Of a stretch of DNA of 64,000 bases, positions 30,244-40,353 are shown one piece after another; position 1 is the stretch's first letter, and the number at the start of each line of letters is the position of its first letter. Both the position numbers and the translations under genes were made by a program. This stretch comes from an uncultured Clostridia bacterium (lineage in GTDB: Bacteria; Bacillota; Clostridia; Oscillospirales; Acutalibacteraceae). The stretch is from the NCBI GenBank assembly GCA_947589575.1, contig CANQBM010000006.1:46312-110311 (forward strand). The letters run 5' to 3'. The notes under the pieces were generated by a model. The model was given only the letters and a program-made list of their open reading frames with translations, was not told the origin of the DNA and did no database searches.

Positions 30244-32340
30244 TTATATTCTCTTAAGCGTAATAATTAATGAATTCAAAGGTCCGTGGAATTCAAAATC
30301 CAAACCCGCATTCATAAGAAAGCTTCCGCTTCTTTTAATCACATTATCATTATACTTCACTTCATAAAGCTGTTCAGAGTCAAGCCCTGCAAGATTGATA
30401 TGTATAAATTTATCATTAAAAAACGAATTTGCATTTGAGCATATAAAAACGACACTCTGTTCATCATCAGCGTACTGAGTCGCATATATTTTATCCCGCT
30501 TAAAATCCGCGAGACGGTAAAATCTTCCAAACTGAACTGTTTTTCTTATGCTTTTATACAGCCCGATATATTTTCTGTGTATGTCAAGCTCTTCTTTTGT
30601 ATACTTTAAAAGATTTCCGCCGATAGAAAGCGAGCCCTGCATGGATACGTTAAACCGGTAATCAAGATCGTTCGGGCGCTTTCTTCTGTTCGTATCCGTC
30701 ACCCACGCGCGCATACATTTGATGGGATACAAAAGTGAAAAGCCGTGTTGTATTTCAAGTCTGTCGAGGGGGTCTGTATTATCCGATGTCCACACCATAT
30801 CAAAATGTGAAAGAGAACCTAAATCCGCTCTTCCCCCGCCCGACGCGCAACATTCGATTTGCAAATCCTTATATTTTGCCTTTAAAGCGTCTGCAATTTC
30901 ATAGACCGCTTTAATGTGCCTGTACCAAAGCTCCTGCTGATTTTCAAGATTTTCCGCGCCTGTTTCAGAAAACGCTCTGTTCATATCCCATTTGATATAG
31001 CTTATATCGTACTGCGAAAGCATATTGTCCATACAGCTGAACACATATTTCTTAACATCGTATCTTGTAAGATTAAGTACAAGCTGATTGCGTAGTAACG
31101 ACGCTTTTCTCGTGTCATAGTGATACGTCCATTCGGGGTGAGTTCTGAACAAATCCGAATCGGGATTTACCATTTCAGGCTCAAACCAAAGGCCGAACTT
31201 CATTCCGAGTTCTTTCACTCTGTCAATCAAAGGCTTTAAACCGTTCGGGAATTTTTTTTCATTTACGTACCAGTCGCCGAGCCCTGCTCGGTCATTCTTT
31301 CTCTCGCCAAACCAGCCGTCGTCCATAACAAAAAGCTCGCATCCTATTGACGCCGCAATTTCCGCAAGCGCCTGCTGTCCCTCACAGCTAACGTCAAAAG
31401 CGGTTGCCTCCCAACTGTTATAAAGGACAGGCAGCGGTTCTTTTGCGTACCTTACAGGTAAAATATATTCTACGGCATAACTGTTCATCTGATTGCTCAT
31501 CTCAGCAAAGCCGTTAGTATATCCGCAGAAAACAGAAGGTGTAACAAACTCTTCTCCCGCTTTCAGATTATATGAAAAATCAAAATCATTAACACCTATA
31601 ACGGCTCTTGTTGTACCTGAATAATCTCTTGAAAGCTCGACCTTAAAATTACCGCTCCAGGCAAGCGCGCCGAAATAAACCTCCCCCTGCTTTTCGTCTG
31701 CGTTTTGCGAAAGAATAAAGAAAGGATTATTTGTGTGTCCGCTGCCGCCTTTTTTGCTTTCATAGCTTAATACGCCGTTTTTTAGCTCGGTGCTTTCCAT
31801 TCTGAATTCAGCGCCCCACGAGCCGTTGGCGTTTGTTGAGGTATACGGTCTGTGCGACGGAAAATTAAATTCGCCGGAGGCAATCTTATTGAGAATAATC
31901 AAATCACCTGAGTCATTTTTTATTTTAACAAAGCGCTCTATAACATCATAGCCCTCTCTTATTCTGTAACAAAGTGTAACAAGGAGATTATACGGTTCGT
32001 CCTTTAAAACAATTTCCAAAAGTAATGAATTGTCCTTTTGTGTAATTTTGTGGCTGTCATATGTCAGGAGAGTTTCTCTGCATCCGTCTGCGTATTTTGC
32101 AGAAAAAGCATTCGTTCTGTAAACTGTACCGCCGAAGGTTATGTACTCGGTTTTTGAAAGCTCCCTCGCCGAGTGGTTTGAATTTTTCTCCCATCCGTTA
32201 TATGTGGATATATAATCCTCCGCTTTACATGGTTTGCCCCAGTATAAGTGATTGAGAACACCTTCGCAGTCAACCGCCATAACATAATGTGTTGACTTTG
32301 TTTCAATCATAAATACTTTGTTGTTTTCAATTATTTTCAT
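30244..32340 (-). CDS. Alpha-galactosidase (GH36)
   Basis: 'LFVMDDGWFGERKNDRAGLGDW', 'GLWFEPEMVNPDSDLF', 'YIKWDMNR', 'CCASGGGRADLG'. Confidence 0.93.
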   Translation of the reverse strand: MKIIENNKVFMIETKSTHYVMAVDCEGVLNHLYWGKPCKAEDYISTYNGWEKNSNHSARELSKTEYITFGGTVYRTNAFSAKYADGCRETLLTYDSHKITQKDNSLLLEIVLKDEPYNLLVTLCYRIREGYDVIERFVKIKNDSGDLIILNKIASGEFNFPSHRPYTSTNANGSWGAEFRMESTELKNGVLSYESKKGGSGHTNNPFFILSQNADEKQGEVYFGALAWSGNFKVELSRDYSGTTRAVIGVNDFDFSYNLKAGEEFVTPSVFCGYTNGFAEMSNQMNSYAVEYILPVRYAKEPLPVLYNSWEATAFDVSCEGQQALAEIAASIGCELFVMDDGWFGERKNDRAGLGDWYVNEKKFPNGLKPLIDRVKELGMKFGLWFEPEMVNPDSDLFRTHPEWTYHYDTRKASLLRNQLVLNLTRYDVKKYVFSCMDNMLSQYDISYIKWDMNRAFSETGAENLENQQELWYRHIKAVYEIADALKAKYKDLQIECCASGGGRADLGSLSHFDMVWTSDNTDPLDRLEIQHGFSLLYPIKCMRAWVTDTNRRKRPNDLDYRFNVSMQGSLSIGGNLLKYTKEELDIHRKYIGLYKSIRKTVQFGRFYRLADFKRDKIYATQYADDEQSVVFICSNANSFFNDKFIHINLAGLDSEQLYEVKYNDNVIKRSGSFLMNAGLDFEFHGPLNSLIITLKRI

Positions 32341-32436
32341 ATAAAATTTCCTCTTTGGTTAATTTGTATAATAATATTTGAATTTGACAAATTTTAAAAA
32401 CCGTAATTATTTTCATAATCACCGCTTAGACAATGA

Positions 32437-34185
32437 TTATATTTTTTCTATCTCTGCTGTTTTTGTATTAAGCTGTCTTATCTGACTGTAAATTTCATCA
32501 CTGAATTTTTTCTTTCTGTCATATGTATAAAGCCCGTTCTGCTCCTGCTCAATATCATAAAGCTGGGTGTAGCAAAAGCCGAACATTTTTTTATTGCTTA
32601 TAATTGCATCGGTCAGTCCGCAGTACCTATTAGCAAACTCCTGCGCGGTTTTAACGTCCTCACCATATCCCCACGGCTTATAAGCTCTGTCAGCCGTCCA
32701 TTTTATTCCCCCGTACTCACTTATAAACACAGGCTGTCCGCCGTATTTCTGCCTGCCGGGATTATCTGTTAGAACGTGCTCGTAAAGATAATTCTCGGTT
32801 ACAAAGCGGTCATAATTACGCCTGAATTTTTCTACGTCAAAATTATAATCGTGAAGATCATATATATCCGTTTTAACGTGAAAATTACCGCTTGTGTCTA
32901 TGCACGGTCTTGTAGGGTCAACTGTTTTTGTGTATTCATATACCATTTTAAGTAATGGGTCGTACTGCTTTCTTCCTCTGTAATCCCACGTCTCGTTAAA
33001 CGGGCACCAGCCTATGATTGAGGGGTGGTTAAAATCTCTTTGAAGAGCATCGCTCCATTCGTTAAGAAATACATCAACACTTTTGGGATTTGAATAATCG
33101 AGCCCCCAGTTGGCGTATTCACCCCAAACAATATACCCTGCCTTGTCGCAGAAGTACAAAAATCTCGGGTCAAAAACCTTTTGATGAAGTCTGGCGCCGT
33201 TAAAACCAAGCTCTGTTGAAAGTCTTATATCTTGTTCAAATTCATCGTCATTTTGAGCGGTATATATACCCCTTTTATAAAATCCCTGGTCAAGAACAAG
33301 CCTTTGAAAAACACTTTTTTCGTTAATAAGAAATTTATACCCGTCAAGGCGAATATTTCTGAGCCCGAAATAGCTTTTGACATAATCTCTATCGAATGTA
33401 AACTTCAGCTCATAAAGCCTGCCGTTTCCTATCACCCACGGATGTATCTCATTAAGCTTAATCTGCAAAATGCAATTTCCCGCTGCACATTCGGCGTATG
33501 CCTCACCTGCAAATTTTCCTTCATAAAATGCCTGACAGCTAAAGCTGCCCTTGCCGATTAATTCAGCTGAAACAGTAACTGTACCATTATTGACATCGGG
33601 ATATATCTTAAAGCTCTTTATGTAATTTTGAGGTACGTATTCAATATATACGTTCTGCCAAATACCCGTTGTTCTTGTGTAATCGCAGTGATGACTTTTA
33701 AGCTGTTCGCTCTGTTTTCCGCGTATAACAAAAGGATTTTTAACATCGTCCTCGCAGAGAATAAATATTTCGTTTTCTCCGTCAACAATATATTCAGTTA
33801 TATCAAAACAAAATGATGTATATCCGCCCTTGTGCCTGCCTGCTGATTTTGAATTGACCAAAATGGTTGTTAGATGGTCGGCAGCGCCGATATGTAAAAA
33901 CACCCTTTCGTCAGTCTTTTTCAACGTGATTGTTTTTCTGTACCACACCATATTGACAAAGCCGGTATAGCCTATTCCCGAAAGCTCGCTTTCAATACAA
34001 AACGGTACATTTATTTTATGAGTGTACTCTCCTCTTTTCCTTATATCAACCGCAGTTTTTTCATCATCGGAAAACTTAAAACCCTTTGTCCCTTTCTTAA
34101 ATCCGAAATCCCATTTTCCGTTCAGACTTTCCCATTTTTCTCTTTCAAATTGCGGATTCGGGTGATTTGAATTAATACAGCTCAT
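32437..34185 (-). CDS. Glycoside hydrolase family 2 protein (beta-galactosidase/glucuronidase-like)
   Basis: GH2 sugar-binding N-terminus; 'GFNGARLHQKVFDPRFLYFCDKAGYIVWGEYANW'; 'GWCPFNETWD' acid/base; 'ISEYGG'. Confidence 0.9.
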   Translation of the reverse strand: MSCINSNHPNPQFEREKWESLNGKWDFGFKKGTKGFKFSDDEKTAVDIRKRGEYTHKINVPFCIESELSGIGYTGFVNMVWYRKTITLKKTDERVFLHIGAADHLTTILVNSKSAGRHKGGYTSFCFDITEYIVDGENEIFILCEDDVKNPFVIRGKQSEQLKSHHCDYTRTTGIWQNVYIEYVPQNYIKSFKIYPDVNNGTVTVSAELIGKGSFSCQAFYEGKFAGEAYAECAAGNCILQIKLNEIHPWVIGNGRLYELKFTFDRDYVKSYFGLRNIRLDGYKFLINEKSVFQRLVLDQGFYKRGIYTAQNDDEFEQDIRLSTELGFNGARLHQKVFDPRFLYFCDKAGYIVWGEYANWGLDYSNPKSVDVFLNEWSDALQRDFNHPSIIGWCPFNETWDYRGRKQYDPLLKMVYEYTKTVDPTRPCIDTSGNFHVKTDIYDLHDYNFDVEKFRRNYDRFVTENYLYEHVLTDNPGRQKYGGQPVFISEYGGIKWTADRAYKPWGYGEDVKTAQEFANRYCGLTDAIISNKKMFGFCYTQLYDIEQEQNGLYTYDRKKKFSDEIYSQIRQLNTKTAEIEKI

Positions 34186-34195
34186 TCAATCCCTC

Positions 34196-35554
34196 CTAAA
34201 TATCAATAGTACAGTTATAATCCATCTGCCTTTCGTCGCCTATTGTAGACAATACAAAAGCATCAATGTCCGACAGGAGAGGATTTGACGCGCCTGCCTT
34301 TTTTTCAATAATATGGGTAACAGGGTGCAGACGTTTAAGGAGTTTTTCAACAGCGTCATACATAGGCGTTCCCTTAACGTACGGCTCATCTCCTACAAAA
34401 ACATTTCTGACAAGCTCTACGCCAATGTCTTTAACTAATCTGTCCCCTATTGATTTATCAACCTTAAAGAAAAGAAATTTTCCTAATTTTTTAAGGGTAA
34501 GTTTTTGAAGTAATTTGCCGACTGCTGTTACAGGCACCTTTAGCTTTTTATTCTTTTCAGGACCGCCGAACAGCCTTGTAAAGAAAGCAAAATCATATGC
34601 CATAGCGTCAATTATGTCGGTTATCATTCTGTCAAACCGCCACCTAAAATACTCTTCGGCAGTCCGTCCTCCCTTGTCCCATTCAAAATCTTCTATAGTA
34701 AAGGAGCTTATGTCAGCCTTTTCTCCGTCAATAACAACCTTTCTGTAAGCGCACGGGCATCCGACAAAACAGCCTGTCTGAACGTCTGTTATTGTATTAT
34801 TGTTTTTTGTAGTGTACTGTGTAACCGCCTGCGCGTGCATATGGCCTGTAAAAATAAGATTAAGTCCGGCATCGGCAAATTCATTTGCCCTTTTTTCCCA
34901 GTCGGTTAATTTGGCGTCACCTATAAGATTCATTACCGGAGAAAACGGCAGAAGCGGATAATGAGTCATTGCAAATATGTAATCACCCTCATCGTGAGCT
35001 TTCTTAATCTCATTAAGTGCCCATTCCATCTGGCTGTCCCACAAACCCTTGAAATCCTTGCAATCACCGTCACAGTTAAGAGCGAGGAGTCTGTATCCCT
35101 CTTTTAGTTTCGCGACATAGGACATTGATGGCTTATGCTCTGATATTGCAGAATCAAAGCCGAAATCCCTATAAAAATCTCTCAGTTCATCTCTCGGCAT
35201 ACCCTTGACCGGAATTAAATTTTCTCCGTCAAACTCAACAGGATTTCCTCTGTAATCGTGGCGCGCGGTAATAATATAAATTTCCTTGCCCTGTTCCTTC
35301 AGCTTATAAAGTTTTTCTCTGAAACCGACATGACTTTGATATTCTCCGCGGTATACAAGGTCACCGGGTATAAGGATAATATTAGTATCATCGTCATCAG
35401 CCAGCTTTTTAAAGCCCGCGTCAATAATCGCTCCTGTTTCGGCAACGCATTTCTGGTCTGTCCTGCTTCTCTCCTCATATGCCTTCCCCTCTGCCTTAAA
35501 AGAGGTGTCAAAATAGTGCGTATCAGTCACAAGAAAGAATTTTAATTTATCCAT
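34196..35554 (-). CDS. Metallophosphoesterase family protein
   Basis: 'FFLVTDTHYFD', 'ILIPGDLVYRGEY', 'TARHDYRGN', 'FTGHMHAQ'. Confidence 0.85.
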   Translation of the reverse strand: MDKLKFFLVTDTHYFDTSFKAEGKAYEERSRTDQKCVAETGAIIDAGFKKLADDDDTNIILIPGDLVYRGEYQSHVGFREKLYKLKEQGKEIYIITARHDYRGNPVEFDGENLIPVKGMPRDELRDFYRDFGFDSAISEHKPSMSYVAKLKEGYRLLALNCDGDCKDFKGLWDSQMEWALNEIKKAHDEGDYIFAMTHYPLLPFSPVMNLIGDAKLTDWEKRANEFADAGLNLIFTGHMHAQAVTQYTTKNNNTITDVQTGCFVGCPCAYRKVVIDGEKADISSFTIEDFEWDKGGRTAEEYFRWRFDRMITDIIDAMAYDFAFFTRLFGGPEKNKKLKVPVTAVGKLLQKLTLKKLGKFLFFKVDKSIGDRLVKDIGVELVRNVFVGDEPYVKGTPMYDAVEKLLKRLHPVTHIIEKKAGASNPLLSDIDAFVLSTIGDERQMDYNCTIDI

Positions 35555-35636
35555 ATTTTCCCCCCTGAAAAATCATATATATTCTTTTTCACATTCAATT
35601 CAGATTCACATTCAATTCAGAATGTCCTGATTTATA

Positions 35637-35676
35637 AAAAAGCCTTGAAAGCGCAATACTACTTTCAAGGCTTTTG
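35637..35676 (-). terminator. Terminator downstream of tRNA-Ala
   Basis: AAAAAGCCTTGAAAGcgcaatactaCTTTCAAGGCTTTT. Confidence 0.85.
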
Positions 35677-35677
35677 C

Positions 35678-35753
35678 TGGTGGAGCATAGGGGACTTGAA
35701 CCCCTGACCCCCACACTGCCAGTGTGATGCGCTCCCAACTGCGCTAATGCCCC
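35678..35753 (-). tRNA. tRNA-Ala (GGC)
   Basis: Reverse strand GGGGCATTAGCGCAGTTGGGAGCGCATCACACTGGCAGTGTGGGGGTCAGGGGTTCAAGTCCCCTATGCTCCACCA; complete cloverleaf, anticodon GGC, encoded CCA. Confidence 0.95.
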
Positions 35754-35909
35754 ATATCGGGCTTATAAAAAGCCCATCGTAAATTTCTTTAAATATCTGT
35801 GTTAAGACAATAATACCGTTAAGCATAATTATCCCTGTTTATACTATAACAGAATATTTAGAATAAATAAAGAAAAATTTTAAACTGTTAATATTTTTTA
35901 ATAATATTA

Positions 35910-36056
35910 TCAGTTTTCCTCTTTTTCGCAACTGAGTCCCTCTCCGCCGGGTCCGTCTTTACGTTCTCTTTCATCAGGATAATACTTAAGATTGTTGTTT
36001 GTCCATTGATTGTTTCCTGCGTTTTTTTTATTTTCTTTATTTTTTGACTTTTTCAT
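35910..36056 (-). CDS. Small hydrophilic protein (48 aa), unknown function
   Basis: MKKSKNKENKKNAGNNQWTNNNLKYYPDERERKDGPGGEGLSCEKEEN with a GGGGGTGA RBS upstream; below the ORF track length cut-off. Confidence 0.55.
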   Translation of the reverse strand: MKKSKNKENKKNAGNNQWTNNNLKYYPDERERKDGPGGEGLSCEKEEN

Positions 36057-36175
36057 TTTATCACCCCCTTATACTATTATTTGTAATATCTTTCAAATCT
36101 TTTTTGACAATAAATACTAAAAATTAAGAGTAATTCAATAATGAATCACTCCCAATTATTTTTAAATAACTGCAT

Positions 36176-36517
36176 CTACCGTCTAATTAATATGCCTTTC
36201 ATATTTTCAGTCTCATTATGAGTTTTGTAAATAATTTCCTTTTCCCGCTCAGAACATCCGATAAGTATTTTTATCTCCGAATCACGCTTAAGCAGATCAA
36301 CAATGCACATAATTGCGTCGACATTTTGATTTTTCTTACTTCCAACCCATACATCGATACCATCGCCGTCCATGGAAGAAGTATTTTTCAGATATCCGTA
36401 ATCGACTTTATAAATAAAATCAGGATATCTGGGGTGTGCTGTTCCCTTCGGTCTGTCTATAACAATTTCCGATTGGCTCACTAAGCTGTCAATCGCCTGC
36501 CAAAACTCTTCGTCCAT
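36176..36517 (-). CDS. Inorganic pyrophosphatase-like protein
   Basis: 'VIDRPKGTAHPRYPDFIYKVDYGYLKNTSSMDGDGIDVWVG' (PPase DGD.ID.WV motif). Confidence 0.85.
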   Translation of the reverse strand: MDEEFWQAIDSLVSQSEIVIDRPKGTAHPRYPDFIYKVDYGYLKNTSSMDGDGIDVWVGSKKNQNVDAIMCIVDLLKRDSEIKILIGCSEREKEIIYKTHNETENMKGILIRR

Positions 36518-36662
36518 ACTATCCCTCCAAATTATTAATTAAATTAATTATATTAAACACATTGTGATTACGTCAATAAATTTTATAATATACTTATGTA
36601 TCTTTATTATTAATCAAAAAAGATATGTACTAAAATATTAAAATAAATGCAAATAAAATTTC

Positions 36663-36691
36663 TTGACATATTTAAAAAAGTATGATAATAT
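36663..36691 (+). promoter_or_regulatory. Promoter of tRNA-Gln
   Basis: TTGACA-17 nt-TAATAT. Confidence 0.75.
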
Positions 36692-36710
36692 TATTCAGCA
36701 ATACAGATAC

Positions 36711-36784
36711 AGAGGTATAGTGTAACGGTAACACTCCGGACTCTGACTCCGTCATTTAAGGTTCGAATCCTTATACCTCTGCCA
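36711..36784 (+). tRNA. tRNA-Gln (CTG), integration target
   Basis: AGAGGTATAGTGTAACGGTAACACTCCGGACTCTGACTCCGTCATTTAAGGTTCGAATCCTTATACCTCTGCCA; acceptor, D, anticodon (CTG) and T arms present, encoded CCA. Confidence 0.93.
36741..36784 (+). repeat. attL: 44-bp direct repeat copy 1 (tRNA-Gln 3' part)
   Basis: CTCTGACTCCGTCATTTAAGGTTCGAATCCTTATACCTCTGCCA, identical to 53420-53463. Confidence 0.95.
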
Positions 36785-36787
36785 AAG

Positions 36788-36820
36788 TTGGACAGTTCTT
36801 AATGAACTGTCCATTATTTT
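36788..36820 (+). terminator. Element-borne terminator immediately after attL
   Basis: GGACAGTTCttaatGAACTGTCCATTATTTT, beginning 6 nt after the tRNA CCA. Confidence 0.75.
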
Positions 36821-37117
36821 GCACTTTTATGCACCGTTTGGCAGTAAAAACGGTGTGTTTTTTATGCTTTCAAACTAAAAATGTGCCACTTGTGAGACAC
36901 TAGATTGCCACCAAAATTGAATTTCAACTGCACAAAATAGCCAAACTGTGCCAACAAAAATGCAGACACTTTACAGACAGTGCTTAAGTTAAACTATTTC
37001 CAAAATACATTTAATTATGTTGAATACAAATATGTGATTCTATTATTTTGTATGGAAGTGTGTTATAATATGGTATGAATTATAAATATTGGGGCAATTG
37101 AGGAATGAGGACGATTA

Positions 37118-38809
37118 ATGTTTGAAATTAATTTTTTAAATACATTTAAATATAAGTATTTTAATACTAACGAATTTGGCGATAGTAAAATTGCTGATAT
37201 ACAAAAAATGTTCTATAAATTTACTAATAGAAAATTAGAAAATATAGAAAGTGAATTTATTTGTGTATTTTATGATATATTTATGAAAATTCCGTGTAAA
37301 TACTTTGATAAAGATGTTTTTTCCAAAACTATAGATAAATTTGATCAACTGATTAACGATAATAAAACAATTATTATTAGTGAAGAGATGATGGAATGTT
37401 ATTTCATGGGACTAAACACATATGAACAAATAACAGAAGTAATAAATGATTTTTCTCAGTTGAATTTTTCTTCTGAAATTAAAAATAGACAATATAGAAT
37501 ACCAACATATGTTTCTCTTGCAGAAGGATGTTTATCAAATTTATATAGATTTTTGGCAAAGTTAATTGATCAAACATTTAGCAAAGATTATTCAAATATG
37601 TCACTATTATACCCTTTATGTGAAATGTTGCAATCAAATGGTTGGGATTTTGTGCTTGGAAATCTTAATGTTTCCATTCGCAATGCTATAAATCATGGAA
37701 AAGTAATATTTCATGAAAATGGGAAAAAATTAAATTTCATTTATTCAAGCAATCGGCAGTTAAAGAATATTGAGTTAAAAGAATATGAGTTTGAAAATTT
37801 AATAAACAATATATATGACTTATCGAGTAGTTTAATTTTGTCTATAACTTACTTTTTGAATAAATACCATAGTTTGATACAGATAAATTTAAATGATGAT
37901 AGTTACTTATCATATCAATATTTATCAATGAAGCTAAGTAAACCTGATGTTCGTTTTAAATGTATTTATGGTTTAAGCGATAATAGACAATTGAATATGG
38001 ATATAGTTGTTGAAAATTATGACAGAGGATTTCTTAGTCAATTATCATTTGTTTTATTGTCAATAGTTTATAGTTATCATTGTGATTTCAAAAAGTATTT
38101 AATAGGTATTAGTGGTGAAAGATTACAAGGTGGATGGTTTATACTTACGAATGACCAAATAAAAGGAATTTTAGAAAGAAAATACGAAATGTCGGATGTA
38201 TATCAAAAGGCAATAGAGGACAAAAATGTTATGCTTTGGAACCCTTCAACTGAGAATATTGATTTACAAGAGATTAAGTATTTTATGTTTCCTAATTATG
38301 TGAGTGATAGATATGTTATAAATAATATATCTGATTCAAGTCTTGAGAATAGAAAAAGATTAAGGTGTAGCTTGTTCATTGGTGATGTTGTTGATAAGAA
38401 AGACATATTAGAAATAATAAATAGTGCTTTAGACTGGTTAAAACAATTAAAAAATGTTGATTCTCCAACATTACATCACAAGAATGGTGAAATGGAAGCA
38501 GATTCAATATATATGAATGTATACCGAAATGATGAAAGAACAAACAAAGAATTGCTATCTAATAATAGCAACTTTGTTTGTTATGTGGATTATAATGTGG
38601 ATGGAATAACCTCATTAGTAAATGGGGGTTTACCTGAATTTGTTTGGAAAACTCTTCATCACGAGAAAATTGGTAACAGTTTTATCTCATGGAGAGAACA
38701 AAGATATTGTAATAAAGTAAAAAAGAAAATAGGCGTTAATGAACCGTGTCCATGTGGAAGTGGAAAGAAGTTTAAAAAGTGTTGTAAAAACAAAAAAATT
38801 TATGATTAA
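37118..38809 (+). CDS. Hypothetical protein with C-terminal SEC-C zinc-binding motif
   Basis: 563 aa, very AT-rich; C-terminus 'NEPCPCGSGKKFKKCCKNK'. Confidence 0.75.
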   Translation: MFEINFLNTFKYKYFNTNEFGDSKIADIQKMFYKFTNRKLENIESEFICVFYDIFMKIPCKYFDKDVFSKTIDKFDQLINDNKTIIISEEMMECYFMGLNTYEQITEVINDFSQLNFSSEIKNRQYRIPTYVSLAEGCLSNLYRFLAKLIDQTFSKDYSNMSLLYPLCEMLQSNGWDFVLGNLNVSIRNAINHGKVIFHENGKKLNFIYSSNRQLKNIELKEYEFENLINNIYDLSSSLILSITYFLNKYHSLIQINLNDDSYLSYQYLSMKLSKPDVRFKCIYGLSDNRQLNMDIVVENYDRGFLSQLSFVLLSIVYSYHCDFKKYLIGISGERLQGGWFILTNDQIKGILERKYEMSDVYQKAIEDKNVMLWNPSTENIDLQEIKYFMFPNYVSDRYVINNISDSSLENRKRLRCSLFIGDVVDKKDILEIINSALDWLKQLKNVDSPTLHHKNGEMEADSIYMNVYRNDERTNKELLSNNSNFVCYVDYNVDGITSLVNGGLPEFVWKTLHHEKIGNSFISWREQRYCNKVKKKIGVNEPCPCGSGKKFKKCCKNKKIYD

Positions 38810-38817
38810 CCATATAG

Positions 38818-38857
38818 AAAAAACACTACTCTTCAATTTAAAGGGTAGTGTTTTTTA
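38818..38857. terminator. Intrinsic terminator
   Basis: AAAAAACACTACtcttcaatttaaaggGTAGTGTTTTTT. Confidence 0.85.
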
Positions 38858-38908
38858 GCCTTTATATATTGTTTGTCCTCAAATTTTGAGGTAGGGGTGG
38901 TTCAGAAT

Positions 38909-40036
38909 TTAAGCCGACTTAAATTTGTTTTCTGTGAATTCAGCAAGCCTTTGACGGTTTTGTTCAAACACCTCATCAACCATATGGGTATAGATTTTTG
39001 CAGTTACTGATATGTCACTATGCCCCATTAATTCTTTTGCTACATTGATAGGAACACCTGCAGCTTGACAGTCAGTGCAGAATGTGTGTCTTAACAAGTA
39101 TGGTTCTAAATCTTCAGCTAATGTAGATTCAATAATCTGATTGCGATACACTCTCGCACCGTTAGCAATATCCATTTCTCTTTTGAAATTATGCCAAGCG
39201 TGATAAAACGCGTTTTCATCCATAGGTAAGTTTGGATTCTTACATCGCACAAATACATACCGTTCATTCAAATTTTTAGCCTTGTGTTCACGCAAGGCTT
39301 TTAATAATTGTGGAGGTATAGGTATCTTTCTGCCTGTTCCTGCCTTTGTCTTTGATTTTCCTACTGTGAGTATGGAATTATCAAAATCAATCCAATCCCA
39401 TTCCATTCTTCTGATTTCAGCAGGACGCAATCCACAGCATAACATCGTTAGCACCATTGCACCTGCATAATGGTTGGGAACTTGATTTAAGATTAGTGTT
39501 CGTTCCTCATCTGTAATCGGTCTGCGTTTACCTACCGTGACTTGTGGCAACACAATATCCTCAGCAGGATTTTCACCAATTAACTTTTGTTTTTGAGCTT
39601 TTCGAAACACTCGTCTTAATGTCATTCTGATTTTTGAAACATTAGCCTTGCTGTAGCCAACATATTTGTTTAGGAATCTTTGGCAATCATCTTCAGTAAT
39701 ATCACACAATTTAAATTTTTCAAAGTATGGAATGATATTTGAGTATAGATAATATTTGTAATCGTTCTTTGTAGTTTGACTGATATTCGCATTTTTGATA
39801 TTCAACTCGTACCAGTTCTCAGCAAAAATTTTGAAATTAACTTCAGGAAACATCGTTTTGTTTTTCAGTTCATCTTGCTCCTTTTGCCATTCCATTAATT
39901 TTTGTTCCATATTCTTCTTGACTTGACGCTCACTTTTGCCACGAGCAGTTAAGCGGATTTTGTTGCCGTCAATGTCGGTGACTTGACGGGTCATACGATA
40001 AAGTATTGAACCGTCAGGTCTTTTTTCTTCATACAT
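38909..40036 (-). CDS. int: Tyrosine recombinase/integrase of element 1
   Basis: 'MLCCGLRPAEIRRMEWDWID', 'LEPYLLRHTFCTDCQAAGVPINVAKELMGHSDISVTAKIYTH'. Near attL, start after AAAGGAG RBS. Confidence 0.93.
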   Translation of the reverse strand: MYEEKRPDGSILYRMTRQVTDIDGNKIRLTARGKSERQVKKNMEQKLMEWQKEQDELKNKTMFPEVNFKIFAENWYELNIKNANISQTTKNDYKYYLYSNIIPYFEKFKLCDITEDDCQRFLNKYVGYSKANVSKIRMTLRRVFRKAQKQKLIGENPAEDIVLPQVTVGKRRPITDEERTLILNQVPNHYAGAMVLTMLCCGLRPAEIRRMEWDWIDFDNSILTVGKSKTKAGTGRKIPIPPQLLKALREHKAKNLNERYVFVRCKNPNLPMDENAFYHAWHNFKREMDIANGARVYRNQIIESTLAEDLEPYLLRHTFCTDCQAAGVPINVAKELMGHSDISVTAKIYTHMVDEVFEQNRQRLAEFTENKFKSA

Positions 40037-40093
40037 ATAATCAACTCCTTTTTGCAAGACACACAATACACTATTTGTGTTTGAATATCCAGC

Positions 40094-40300
40094 TTATTTG
40101 TAAACCTTTTTGAGAATATCATAAAGATAATATTTTTTGCTGCCTGTGAGTTCCGCGGTGGGTATATCAGAAACGAGCTTTCTTGCAGATTCCCTGCTGA
40201 TACCAAATATTTTTCCGACTTCAGTTATATTAAGAAAATATCCAAACTGACCGGATATTTCATTTGCTATTGATTTTAATTCGTTTGTAGTTTTCTTCAA
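40094..40300 (-). CDS. Excisionase-like HTH protein
   Basis: 'FLNITEVGKIFGISRESARKLVSDIPTAELTGSKKYYLYDILK'; adjacent to int; homologous to 55807..56013. Confidence 0.7.
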   Translation of the reverse strand: MKKTTNELKSIANEISGQFGYFLNITEVGKIFGISRESARKLVSDIPTAELTGSKKYYLYDILKKVYK

Positions 40301-40353
40301 ATAATTATTCCTTTCTGCCTGCCGAGATTAACGGCAGAACTTTTTTATTTTAG

